Origin: Triplophysa rosa
Lineage: Eukaryota; Chordata; Actinopteri; Cypriniformes; Nemacheilidae
Direction: 5' to 3'
NCBI RefSeq assembly: GCF_024868665.1
Contig: NC_079913.1
Location: 12,663,824-12,727,823 of the forward strand
Length of the DNA stretch: 64,000 nucleotides
Below the pieces are notes generated by a model that saw only the letters and a list, made by a program, of their open reading frames with translations, did not search any database and was not told the DNA's origin. A program made the position numbers and the translations under genes. The first letter of the stretch is position 1. Each line of letters begins with the position of its first letter. Positions 12,560-22,066 of the stretch are shown here, in pieces.

Positions 12560-13010
12560 CTGGTGTAATGGGAGCATTCCGCGACACCGTCCTGACCCTT
12601 AAACGCGCACACGCAACCTCGTCCCCATTAAAGGTGCGACTGCTTATTGACAGCAGGGTGCAATCAGGCCTCCGAGATCTATGTGTAGCCGGGCGCCCAT
12701 TACGGCTCAAACGCGGCTCACCCGTTGAGCAGTCAGTGAGGTACAAGCTGCAATCGCATTAGGGCCAGTGAAACCAATCAGTCTGGCCACCTCATGCTCA
12801 CTCTTCCAGGCACTGCCACAGTAATTGCCGGCCAGCCAATTGGAGCTTATTAGAGAGTTTTGGACACTTAATTGCCTGGTGGTGGGAGTTGGATCAATAG
12901 CTCACTTATTAAAGGCATTCTTCCTGCGTGCGCATATATCCATAGGCACTTCCGTGAGACACGGAGAACGGGCCTGTGGAAGGTCTCAAAGGAGCGGGTG
13001 GCTTTAAAGA
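12560..13010. other. candidate conserved non-coding element
   Basis: A dense, unique, balanced-composition block lacking repeats. It contains homeodomain- and forkhead-like cores such as 'cacttaattgcctgg', 'cagtaattgccgg' and 'agccaattggag', and several CCAAT/ATTGG motifs. It stands out from the AT-rich flanks and has no convincing coding frame, though short frames occur on both strands. This pattern is common for vertebrate developmental enhancers, but only cross-species alignment can show conservation. Confidence 0.3.
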
Positions 13011-13693
13011 GCGCATGCTTGTTAATGCTCCTCGGACTTTCCTCGTTTACACCTCCCAGATTCCGTTGCCTTCGCTCGGGCTTTTCTTCCCTCCACCACC
13101 TTCTCCCCGACCTCGACTCTTGCCGAGGTGTTGAACAATCAACTGCAGGGCTGTTGAATTGTTGCGCTGAGCTGGAGAGATTTCGGCATGGCTGTAGGAG
13201 AACGGGGTAGTGAAGACAAAATTAATATCACTTTAAGAGTGGATTTTTCAGACAGCCGCCGGTCGCCGTGGTCAAATCAAAATTTTCGGATGAATTAGTC
13301 CTTATTAAGACTCCGTTACCTCTTTGCTTATTTAAAAATGTGAATTGGGTATCAGGAAATGAGCCCTTATTAAATCTACATGATCCACCAGTTCGGCTGA
13401 GCTGGTAAGAGGTTCAATGAATTCAGATGACTGATTTGAATATGAAATGTAGTGAGTTCAAACCAACACAGGCTATAATAAGAAGAGGCATTGGCATTTA
13501 CATGAGACATTTCTTGTAATATACTGACATCTAGTGTTTGGAATGAAATAATACATACAACAGAAAGGCTGCTACAGAGGTTTATTCATATTTTGTAAAT
13601 ATTTCAAAGTATTACTGTGAATCCTTAGATTAGTGGAGTTGCAGAACGGTAGATAAAGAATTTTGTTTTAATAAATGGTATCAAAAAGTACTC

Positions 13694-13997
13694 TTAAAAG
13701 GAGAGTTCATCCAAAAATGAAAATTCTGTCATCATAGTACCCCCTTGTCATTTCAAACCTGTATTGCTTTCTCCTGCAGAACACAAAATAAGGTATTTGG
13801 AAGAATGTTGGTAACCCAACAACGACGGTACCCATTGACTTGCATTGCTTTTGTATCCATACAATTAAAGTAAATGGGTACCACTGTTGTTCAGTTACCA
13901 ACATTATTAAAAATATCGTTTTATGTGTTCTGCAGAATAAAGTCAAGAGGGTGACTACGATGACAGAACTTTAATTTCTGGGTGAACTATCCCTTTA
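13694..13997. mobile_element. TTAA-bounded MITE, copy 3
   Basis: It begins 'ttaaaaggagagttcatcc' and ends 'gggtgaactatcccttta', with the right TTAA mutated to TTTA. Internal halves ('gttggtaacccaacaacg' and 'gttgttcagttaccaac') pair with each other. It is closely related to the copies at 4123 and 50569. Confidence 0.85.
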
Positions 13998-14314
13998 TTT
14001 ATTATTAGGTATTTTGAGGAGTTCTGTTTTCATTTGTTGTTTCAAAGCTGGATGCTCCAGTCATTTTATTTTAGGTTGTGACAGATGATACTAACAGGCA
14101 CAGCTAAATGACTGAGGAGGGACTTGTTGAGGAGTTTTAAGGAATATATATGTACGTATGCCACATTCAACCACTTAAGATACATAGAAGTGTCCGCCAT
14201 ATTGGAACTGATCACCGATGTCACACAGTTTGCCAAGATGCCACAACCTCTAATAACATTTGATAATCATACATGCATATTGCTCTTGAATGCTCTGTAT
14301 ATATACATATATAT

Positions 14315-14536
14315 GAAGAGTTTGGTTCCAAAATGAGATAAATCAAAAAGTCATGTCTTTTATTATGTTATCATGTTTTTATTGTGTTTTATTGTGTTAG
14401 TTAGCTGTATTTTTTTAGTTATTATAGCTTAAATCAAAACAAACCAACTGCAGTTTGATCGATATCAACTGGAATGCACAATAAAAAAATCATAATTTTT
14501 AAAAAATTGTCATCGCATTTTGGAACCAAACTCTTC
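14315..14536. mobile_element. MITE with 'gaagagtttggttccaaaatg' ends
   Basis: Terminal inverted repeats of about 20 bp ('gaagagtttggttccaaaat' and its complement at 14517-14536) bound a 222-bp AT-rich element. Both ends are flanked by 'tatata' DNA. Its interior ('tttattgtgttagttagctg', 'aaatcaaaacaaaccaactg') recurs without the ends at about 20565-20660 and 60680-60770. The Tc1 element starts 7 bp beyond its right end. Confidence 0.75.
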
Positions 14537-14831
14537 ATATATACAGGTGCTGGTCATATAATTAGAATATCATCAAAAAGTTGATTTATTTCACTAATTC
14601 CATTCAAAAAGTGAAACTTGTAATATTATATTCATTCATTACACACAGACTGATATATTTCAAATGTTTATTTCTTTTAATTTGATGATTATAACTGACA
14701 ACTAATGAAAATCCCAAATTCAGTATCTCAGAAAATTAGAATATTACTTAAGACCAATACAAAGAAAGGATTTTTAGAAATCTTGGCCAACTGAAAAGTA
14801 TGAACATGAAAAGTATGAGCATGTACAGCAC

Positions 14832-15482
14832 TCAATACTTAGTTGGGGCTCCTTTTGCCTGAATTACTGCAGCAATGCGGCGTGGCATGGAGTCGATCAG
14901 TCTGTGGCACTGCTCAGGTGTTATGAGAGGCCAGGTTGCTCTGATAGTGGCCTTCAGCTCTTCTGCATTGTTGGGTCTGGCATATCGCATCTTCCTCTTC
15001 ACAATACCCCATAGATTTTCTATGGGGTTAAGGTCAGGCGAGTTTGCTGGCCAATTAAGAACAGGGATACCATGGTCCTTAAACCAGGTACTGGTAGCTT
15101 TGGCACTGTGTGCAGGTGCCAAGTCCTGTTGGAAAATGAAATCTGCATCTCCATAAAGTTGGTCAGCAGCAGGAAGCATGAAGTGCTCTAAAACTTCCTG
15201 GTATACGGCTGCGTTGACCTTGGACCTCAGAAAACACAGTGGACCAACACCAGCAGATGACATGGCACCCCAAACCATCACTGACTGTGGAAACTTTACA
15301 CTGGACCTCAAGCAACGTGGATTCTGTGCCTCTCCTCTCTTCCTCCAGACTCTGGGACCCTGATTTCCAAAGGAAATGCAAAATTTACTTTCATCAGAGA
15401 ACATAACTTTGGACCACTCAGCAGCAGTCCAGTCCTTTTTGTCTTTAGCCCGGCGAGACGCTTCTGATGCTTCCTGCTGCTG
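14832..15482 (-). pseudogene. Tc1/mariner transposase fragment, DD34E catalytic domain
   Basis: The open 190-codon frame (14832-15404) encodes the catalytic domain of a Tc1 transposase, the enzyme that cuts and pastes the element at TA sites. The catalytic triad is visible: D4 in FSDESKF, D94 in FQQDLAPAHS and E129 in NSPDLNPIENLWG, with exactly 34 residues between the last two (DD34E). The end 'GAPTKY' followed by a stop is the usual C-terminus. The preceding 78 bases continue the homology in a shifted frame (EASRRAKDKKDW). The helix-turn-helix DNA-binding region is missing, lost at the palindrome junction. Confidence 0.9.
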
Positions 15483-15869
15483 ACCAACTTTATGGAGATG
15501 CAGATTTCATTTTCCAACAGGACTTGGCACCTGCACACAGTGCCAAGCTACCAGTACCTGGTTTAAGGACCATGGTATCCCTGTTCTTAATTGGCAGCAA
15601 ACTCGCCTGACCTTAACCCCATAGAAAATCTATGGGGTATTGTGAAGAGGAAGATGCGATATGCCAGACCCAACAATGCAGAAGAGCTGAAGGCCACTAT
15701 CAGAGCAACCTGGCCTCTCATAACACCTGAGCAGTGCCACAGACTGATCGACTCCATGCCACGCCGCATTGCTGCAGTAATTCGGCAAAAGGAGCCCCAA
15801 CTAAGTATTGAGTGCTGTACATGCTCATACTTTTCATGTTCATACTTTTCAGTTGGCCAAGATTTCTAA
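15467..15869 (+). pseudogene. second, inverted Tc1 transposase fragment
   Basis: This repeats the last part of the transposase of the minus-strand copy, beginning at 'MLPAADQLYGD' and running through QQDLAPAHS and NSPDLNPIENLWG. It is broken by single-base deletions relative to the other arm, for example 'aattggcagc' here against 'aattggccagc' there, so the D and E motifs fall in different frames. The last 92 codons are open and extend past the usual stop because of a further indel. Confidence 0.88.
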
Positions 15870-16095
15870 AATCCTTTCTTTGTATTGGTCTTAAGTAATA
15901 TTCTAATTTTCTGAGATACTGAATTTGGGATTTTCATTAGTTGTCAGTTATAATCATCAAATTAAAAGAAATAAACATTTGAAATATATCAGTCTGTGTG
16001 TAATGAATGAATATAATATACAGTTTCACTTTTTGAATGGAATTAGTGAAATAAATCAACTTTTTGAGATATTCTAATTATATGACCAGCACCTG

Positions 16096-16625
16096 TATAC
16101 TTAGTTAGAAATCAAGTAGTTAGTCTGTGTAAATTTCTATTCAGATTTTCAAAAAATCCAAATTACCATTTCGTTGCCACATATTGTGATGGGTTAAACT
16201 AAACTCAATAAACTAAGCTGATGAATGCCCAAAGTGAAATGCAGTCAGCATTGAAGTGTAATACGCACAGTCATAACGTGTTTTGCAGAGTTTATTAATT
16301 AATATTGAGTATTAATAGGGCTCTGACACATGCGACTAATTCTCGAATGATGCGCTACAAAAAATCAAGGTGAAAAATTCACATGAACGTCTGATGTGTC
16401 GTTTCACTGAAGTTGGGAAATAATTTTATACCCATTCCGAATCGTTACACAATTAAATGCAATGGAAAGTAATTTCTGTGCATATGTTTATTCGTTTTTA
16501 ACAGCTTCATTGTTGTTAATTTGAATTTTCTATGAATATGAAGCATACTGACTGAAAGAACTAGCCGCCAAAACGCAATAGAAATTTTTTACTGGTAGAG
16601 ACGTATAGCTGCAAACACGCAGTGT
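16096..16625. other. no gene seen
   Basis: AT-rich spacer between two transposable elements. No supported feature. Confidence 0.5.
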
Positions 16626-18768
16626 TATGGAGGACTAAACCTGCAAAAATTATAAATAAATAATGTATAAATAAATAAATATATAAACGAATAAATGTAA
16701 TAATATGAAAATAAATACAGGAATGAATGGTTTGATAAAACAAAATAATTCGTTTTAGCTATTATTGATCTTAGCTTTAACTTTTCTTTTCATTTTTTAA
16801 ATTGATTTATTATTTTTTGTGTCCATTTTTAATTATTTTTAATTATTATTATTTTTTATTTTTAGATTATTTTATTTATCATTTCCTTTTATTTTTACAT
16901 TTATTTATTTATACGTTTATTTATTTTTATATTTATTTATTATCGCATGTATTTATTTCCACTTTTATTTATTTATTCTTGTATTTATTCTTACTTTTCT
17001 GTGTCTTGTATGATAATTAGATGGGTTGGTCTTGCCTACTATTGGTTCAGCGTAGATTGAAGCGTTTGATCGATTACTCTTGACTTGTTTTGGACTAACG
17101 TCACGTCACTCACTGATCGTTTGCTTCGTGTATAACGTTAAGTAACTATGCGGGCGCACAATTAGCTAGAGAGTTACAGCATTTAGCCAATGAAGTCGAT
17201 AACCATGCATCAAATGACGTGTGTCATTCAGATTAGATGCACTTATTGATGATTTATTACAGATGACGGCGAGATAAATGACAAAGTTCTCCCTCGGTTG
17301 TTAGCCTCTTTGCAGCACATTCAAAGTCTGTGCGAGTCAGAGGGTGCTATGGTGGTGTTACAGTTCAACTGGTGAAAATCATAAAGCACAAAATGTAATA
17401 AGGTTTAACTACACAGATGAGCTTGTAAACCGAAGTCGCAAGCTAACGCTTTGTCAAAGTGATAGTTATAAGCAGCCTTTCGGTTAGAAAAAGCGTAAAG
17501 ATTTAATGTAACATAATGTAAATGAATTGAGACATAGTGAACTTAAGTCACAAGTTAACACGGTAGTAATGAGCATCGTTCTTTCACTACAGGGGCCATC
17601 AAATGGAAACCATTCCTTCTAAAAAGACGTGGTTACTAAACGGTACTCGTAAACTACATTCCATAAGAGATAAATAACACAGAGGTCACAAGTTAAAACG
17701 GGCATATTCCCTTGATTCATCCAGCTGCATATTGTTGTGTGACATCTTGATATTATTGCAAAGATCCGCAGCAGCTAGCATTGCGAAATAGCTTAGTGTA
17801 TTGTTACCGTAGTGACACGCTGCCTCCTTTATTGTATGGGTACGAATCCCGTGTCAAATCGCTTTATTTATTTTTTCACCTCGCTTCAGCCGTTACGGGC
17901 GATCATACCAATAATTTGCAACTTAACAAGAATGTCAAAATCATGTAACAAGAAAGTCTGTGTTTATTAGACATCTTAATATCAAGTCGTCTTGTGCTTT
18001 CAGAATCGACGAATCTGCTGAGGTCGTTCATGCACCTCTTTGGCAGAGGACCTGTAACCGGAACTTGGTCACCACCTTAGCACCCCCTGACTCGCACAGA
18101 TTTTGAAGAACTTTGTCATTTATCTCTCCGTCAATCTGTAATAAATCCTCAATAAATGCATCTAATCTGAATGACACATAGTCATTTGATGCATGGTTAT
18201 CGACTTCATTGGCTAAATGCTGTAACTCTCTAGCTAATTGTGCGCACGCCATAAACGTTATACACGAAGCAAACGATCAGTGAGTGACGTGACGTTAGTC
18301 CAAAACAAGTCAAGAGTAATCGATCAAACGCTTCAATCTACGCTGAACCAATAGTAGGCAAGACCAACCCATCTAATTATCATACAAGACACAGAAAAGT
18401 AAGAATAAATACAAGAATAAATAAATAAAAGTGGAAATAAATACATGCGATAATAAATAAATATAAAAATAAATAAACGTATAAATAAATAAATGTAAAA
18501 ATAAAAGGAAATGATAAATAAAATAATCTAAAAATAAAAAATAATAATAATTAAAAATAATTAAAAATGGACACAAAAAATAATAAATCAATTTAAAAAA
18601 TGAAAAGAAAAGTTAAAGCTAAGATCAATAATAGCTAAAACGAATAATTTTGTTTTATCAAACCATTCATTCCTGTATTTATTTTCATATTATTACATTT
18701 ATTCGTTTATATATTTATTTATTTATACATTCATTTATTTATAATTTTTGCAGGTTTAGTCCTCCATA
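16626..18768. mobile_element. 2.1-kb palindromic (long-TIR, foldback-like) element
   Basis: The outer ends 'tatggaggactaaacctgc' and 'gcaggtttagtcctccata' are exact inverses. Inverted arms of about 740 bp (16626-17367 and 18040-18768) pair almost throughout, including AT-rich (TTTA)n parts that give identical 72-codon frames at 16802-17020 (+) and 18373-18591 (-). The arms share the start of a protein-coding exon. The spacer at about 17368-18039 is single-copy with no transposase seen. Flanks show at most a TA duplication. The architecture fits a foldback or long-TIR DNA transposon; I cannot name the family. Confidence 0.8.
18028..18252 (-). CDS. N-terminal exon carried in a foldback element, unrecognised
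   Basis: A 74-codon frame starting MACAQLARELQHLANEV lies in the right arm of the palindromic element. The first 55 residues look like a real acidic helical N-terminus. The left arm (about 17148-17350, plus strand) carries the same exon with a lost base after its ATG and an extra segment, which suggests the ancestral protein had about 10 more residues around residue 50. It is probably part of a transposon protein or a captured host exon. I do not recognise the family, and both copies appear non-functional. Confidence 0.45.
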   Translation of the reverse strand: MACAQLARELQHLANEVDNHASNDYVSFRLDAFIEDLLQIDGEINDKVLQNLCESGGAKVVTKFRLQVLCQRGA

Positions 18769-19052
18769 GATGTTGAGTTGTGGGCAGTTTAAAATATGTA
18801 TTTATTAATCCTTATTGACTTAAAGTACAGTTTACAAGCATATAAATACATATTAGGCTGTTATTCATGACGAAGGAGCTATTTAAAGAAAACATATTTT
18901 TATGTTTTATTTGATATTTTATTTTGATTATTATTTATTATTTGACGTAAAAGTCCGAATTTGAGGATAAACTGAAATTCCCAGAATTTCAACATCTGTT
19001 TCTGTTTACAAATGCAAAGGCTGCAATTGGATTATTTAAGGTAAACGAATAC
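18769..19052. other. no gene seen
   Basis: Short AT-rich spacer between transposable elements. Confidence 0.5.
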
Positions 19053-19584
19053 GCCCTTTTCACATGACGTCACGCATCTTCCGTTCTGCCGCGAAGCAGT
19101 GTATCATTACTTCCGCTAGCACTCCAGTTCATAAGGTGGCGATAATGCACCTATAAGCTGGTTTGCCAACTGCCAGTAAAACTCAAGAAGAAGAAGTTAC
19201 TTCCGCTAGCGCCTCAGAATGGAGTTTACCAAGTCCCTTGCACATCTGCCACAAATACGGCTAGATGATGTACAACGTTGTGACAAGCAGAGTGGGACGA
19301 GAGCGATGCTCGACAAGATCAAAGCTAGAGAAAGGATACAAATTCTTCGTTGAACAGTACCTGCTTGATTATGAAGGTGTTTTCTTTTCTTTTTGTGTTA
19401 GCGAAGGTGCTAGGATAAGTAGGAATACGTGTTCTGTCAGTTTTTTTCTCACTATTGTTAAATTCCAGCACGACGGCAAAACGGAAGTTCTTCTTCTTGT
19501 TGTTGTTGTTTGTTGCAAGACGGATGTTATGATGCACTGCTTTGCGAAAAGGCGGAAGTTAAGTGACGTCATTGTGAAAAGGGC
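19053..19584. mobile_element. DNA element with 'gcccttttcaca' ends and transposon-protein remnant
   Basis: The ends 'gcccttttcacatgacgtcac' (left) and 'gtgacgtcattgtgaaaaggg' (right) are inverted repeats of about 30 bp that continue into 'cttccg'. The interior includes 'gtggcgataatgcacctataa' and '(aag)n', a pattern common at ends of fish DNA elements. From 19219 the plus strand reads MEFTKSLAHLPQIRLDDVQR, then after a frameshift EKGYKFFVEQYLLDY, which looks like the start of a transposon-encoded protein. The protein is broken and truncated. The superfamily is not determined. Confidence 0.65.
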
Positions 19585-19704
19585 TTATTGAAGGTGGTTG
19601 CCAGTGAAGGGAACTGCACGTTCTTATACTGCCATATTCATTATGTTATTTTTTATTCTTAATTCTACCAATGAAAGTTTCATAGTGTACTGCAAAGTGT
19701 AGCA

Positions 19705-20872
19705 TCTTAATGTTTTTTTAAGATATGCTTGAGGGTCCCTGGGTTGACTGTGTAAACACCAGATTACTTACCATTTGATACATTGAAGAGACAAAGACCC
19801 CTAGTGTGGCAAAGACCATCCCCAGGAGATTAAACTTCATGTCGTATAAATCCAGAGTGATTGGTACCTGTTTATTAGAAAAACAACCACATGTGAAAAA
19901 GTGTAAAACTAGAGCTTCACATAGTGACTCATAATCTTGCAAATACAAATCTACATTCAACCAAGACTTTCTTTAATTAACACGTGAATTTAGTGTGAAC
20001 ACAGTTCATGATGCGCGCACGTGAATACTATAAAAGCAAGTCGTGACGTAATATTTAACAAAAAGTGATACACTTTATAATAATATTATTAACAAACATT
20101 ATTCTAGTACATATAGCAAAACTTTAGTTAAAAAACATTCGAAACAGAAATGCCAAGCAGTTTTGTACATTTCAGTGAACATTTGTTCAATAAGCAGCAT
20201 CATGGCCTGATACAAAATAAACCGAATCTGCACTTACTAGTGTGCGTTTAATCTTTGTGGAGAACGTCTTCGTCTGGATTGCTATAATCACTGGTGTTGT
20301 CATGGCCTTGGCCAGCAGATATAGTGTCGTTCTGCAGGGACAGATTAGTAAATACAACAGAGCCACAGAAAGTCAAAAAACAGGATGATTTTAGAGGGTC
20401 TCACAGTCACACTCTTGGGAGAAAATATATCCACCTTTGTCATTAAAAGCGACGCTCGTTACGCAGGTGTGACGCTACACGTAACTCACTGCAACTGCTC
20501 GCCATCTGCTGGAAGAAAAACGCACGCCAGGTGCCATATTGAACAAATTAAGAGTTTATTTGCAAAAAATTATGTTTTTATTAAGTTATGATTTTATTGT
20601 GTTGGCTTTATTTTTTAGTTATTATAAGTTAATCAAAACAACCCAATTGCAGTTTAATTGATATTAGCCTATTGGAATGGATGTAAAAAACGGAGTTATC
20701 TGTTTTTGAAAATTAACTTTTCAAATACAGAACAACACATTTAATAAGAAAACATCTGTTAAGTTCATATAAACTAAAAATAATTATTGACATAAAACAT
20801 TTAAATAGCCTATTTTTGTGCCTTTTATAGAAAACCTATAATGCTCTGTAGAATTGACAGGGTATTATACAT
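19705..20872. repeat. segmental duplication block, copy 1
   Basis: The block starting 'agatatgcttgagggtccct' and ending 'aacctataatgctctgtaga' is present again at 28159-29141 in the same orientation, with the slc35e3-like remnant inside. Intronic and flanking bases match, so this is a genomic duplication, not retrocopies. Copy 1 has about 100 bp around 20540-20640 that copy 2 lacks; this extra DNA matches the interior of the MITE at 14315. Confidence 0.85.
19772..20435 (-). pseudogene. slc35e3: slc35e3-like gene remnant, copy 1 (two exons)
   Basis: Minus-strand remnant of a member of the SLC35 nucleotide-sugar/drug-metabolite transporter superfamily, multi-span Golgi-type membrane proteins. 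The upstream exon (about 20238-20435) reads VDIFSPKS, then [12 protein letters not shown] and, after a frameshift, [15 protein letters not shown] and KTFSTKIK. The downstream exon (19772-19867) reads VPITLDLYDMKFNLLGMVF and ATLGVFVSSMYQM. Both keep splice signals (donor 'gtaagt', acceptor 'aacag'). A deletion and frameshift after QNDTI, about four codons lost after AIQT, and several lost before DMKFN show decay. The N-terminal and C-terminal parts of the gene are absent. SLC35E3 is the best fit from the exact order of these motifs. Confidence 0.82.
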
Positions 20873-21804
20873 AAGTATTGCTTAAATGTATAAAAAGAAA
20901 GCCAAAAATAAATGAATGAATAATGTACTGAAGCTGAGAGTTTTTTTTATTATTCTTAAAAACCGGAGGACAACCAGGAATACGAGCGTGATATTATTTG
21001 GTCACATTTCACTTGGGGACCAATTTGGCCACAGTGTAGGTCTTATGCAAAACATTATGTATGTAACATATGTTAATTAGCTAATAAATATAACGTATTT
21101 CGTCGCGACTAAATGATGCTGTAAGCGACCCTTTGTCGTCAACATAAAATTTATGAAACGAAACATAAAACACATTAAATAGGCTAACTCAAGCATAAGA
21201 GTTCTATATAATTTGCACATCTTAAAATGTATTTGAACAATATGTGAATAGATTAACAAATCCAGAAAAACCTGTGATTTTATTGACCAAAAAGAGATTT
21301 TTTATGTAGGCTACATTTAGCAGAGAAAATCTCTACAGCATTTCTTTTTCATTTAAGACTTCCAGTGGATTTTATGGGTCTTTAAAAAGCTTTACCTCTT
21401 TTTATTGTCCATTTATAAAAAAATAATTAGCCAAGGCAAAAAATAAAGTCAGACAGTTGACAGTTTATTGGTTTCCATGACAACAAATATCATAACGAAA
21501 AGTTTGCCAGGGGTCCATCAGTCTTAAGTTTTTTGTCGTAAATTAGACCGATCTAAGATTTTAAGCAACTGACTGAAAACAGATTTACGCAACCGGCCCC
21601 AGAATTCGACGTTAGACATACTGTTGACGGAAATAGAAACGTTTTTTTATGGTAAGGTCAATGAACATGTTCCTGTCGAACAACATAAACGTTATTGCCA
21701 TCCGAACAACTGAAGAATAAAAAGGCAAAGCTTCAAATTTGTCTTCACACACAAAAAAATGGCAAGACACGCTCTCAATGGCTGTGATCGATAAGAATCT
21801 AAAA
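20873..21804. other. no gene seen
   Basis: AT-rich intergenic DNA. Short frames only, none with a recognisable motif. Confidence 0.5.
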
Positions 21805-22010
21805 GAAAGCAATAAGCCCCAAGCAGCAGTGGGTTACAGTGCATTTTAAAACAGCTAAGGGCGCTGTGGCAGGACGCCAAGCGGGCTTGGAACCTGCTCA
21901 ACCAATCAGAATCAAGCACCAGAAGTGACCGTTTTATAATGCTCTTTAGAACTCTGCTCAGCCAATCAGAATCTAGGACCAGATCTGGACGTTTGATAAA
22001 CACCATTATG
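21805..22010. repeat. dispersed repeat with tandem 'ccaatcagaatc' end
   Basis: Shares 'aagcaataagcccc' and 'cagctaagggcgc' with 9660-9710. Its end is duplicated in tandem: 'aaccaatcagaatcaagcacc' at about 21900 and 'agccaatcagaatctaggacc' at about 21960, each followed by 'gac.gttt.ata'. It is a decayed interspersed repeat just upstream of the exon at 22067. Confidence 0.5.
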
Positions 22011-22066
22011 ACTCAGGGAATTACTCACTGAAAAGACGTGACGAAGGTTGTGAGAGTAGCTACGAG

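Larger units (their letters stand above)
14544..16095. mobile_element. Tc1-like element rearranged into a palindrome
   Basis: The outer ends 'caggtgctggtcatataatt' and 'aattatatgaccagcacctg' are inverted repeats flanked by TA (14542-14543 and 16096-16097), the Tc1/mariner target duplication. Instead of one transposase gene, the element holds the 3' half of the gene twice, in opposite orientation: arms 14544 to about 15179 and about 15467 to 16095, joined by a 287-bp single-copy centre. The arms are nearly identical, with a few one-base indels, so the event is recent. The N-terminal DNA-binding half of the transposase is absent, so the element cannot move on its own. Confidence 0.9.

Noticed and set aside
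16802..17020. 72-codon frame of Phe/Ile/Tyr repeats, identical to 18373-18591 on the other strand
   Set aside because: Translation of an AT-rich (TTTA)n arm of the palindrome; identity reflects the inverted repeat, not a duplicated gene.
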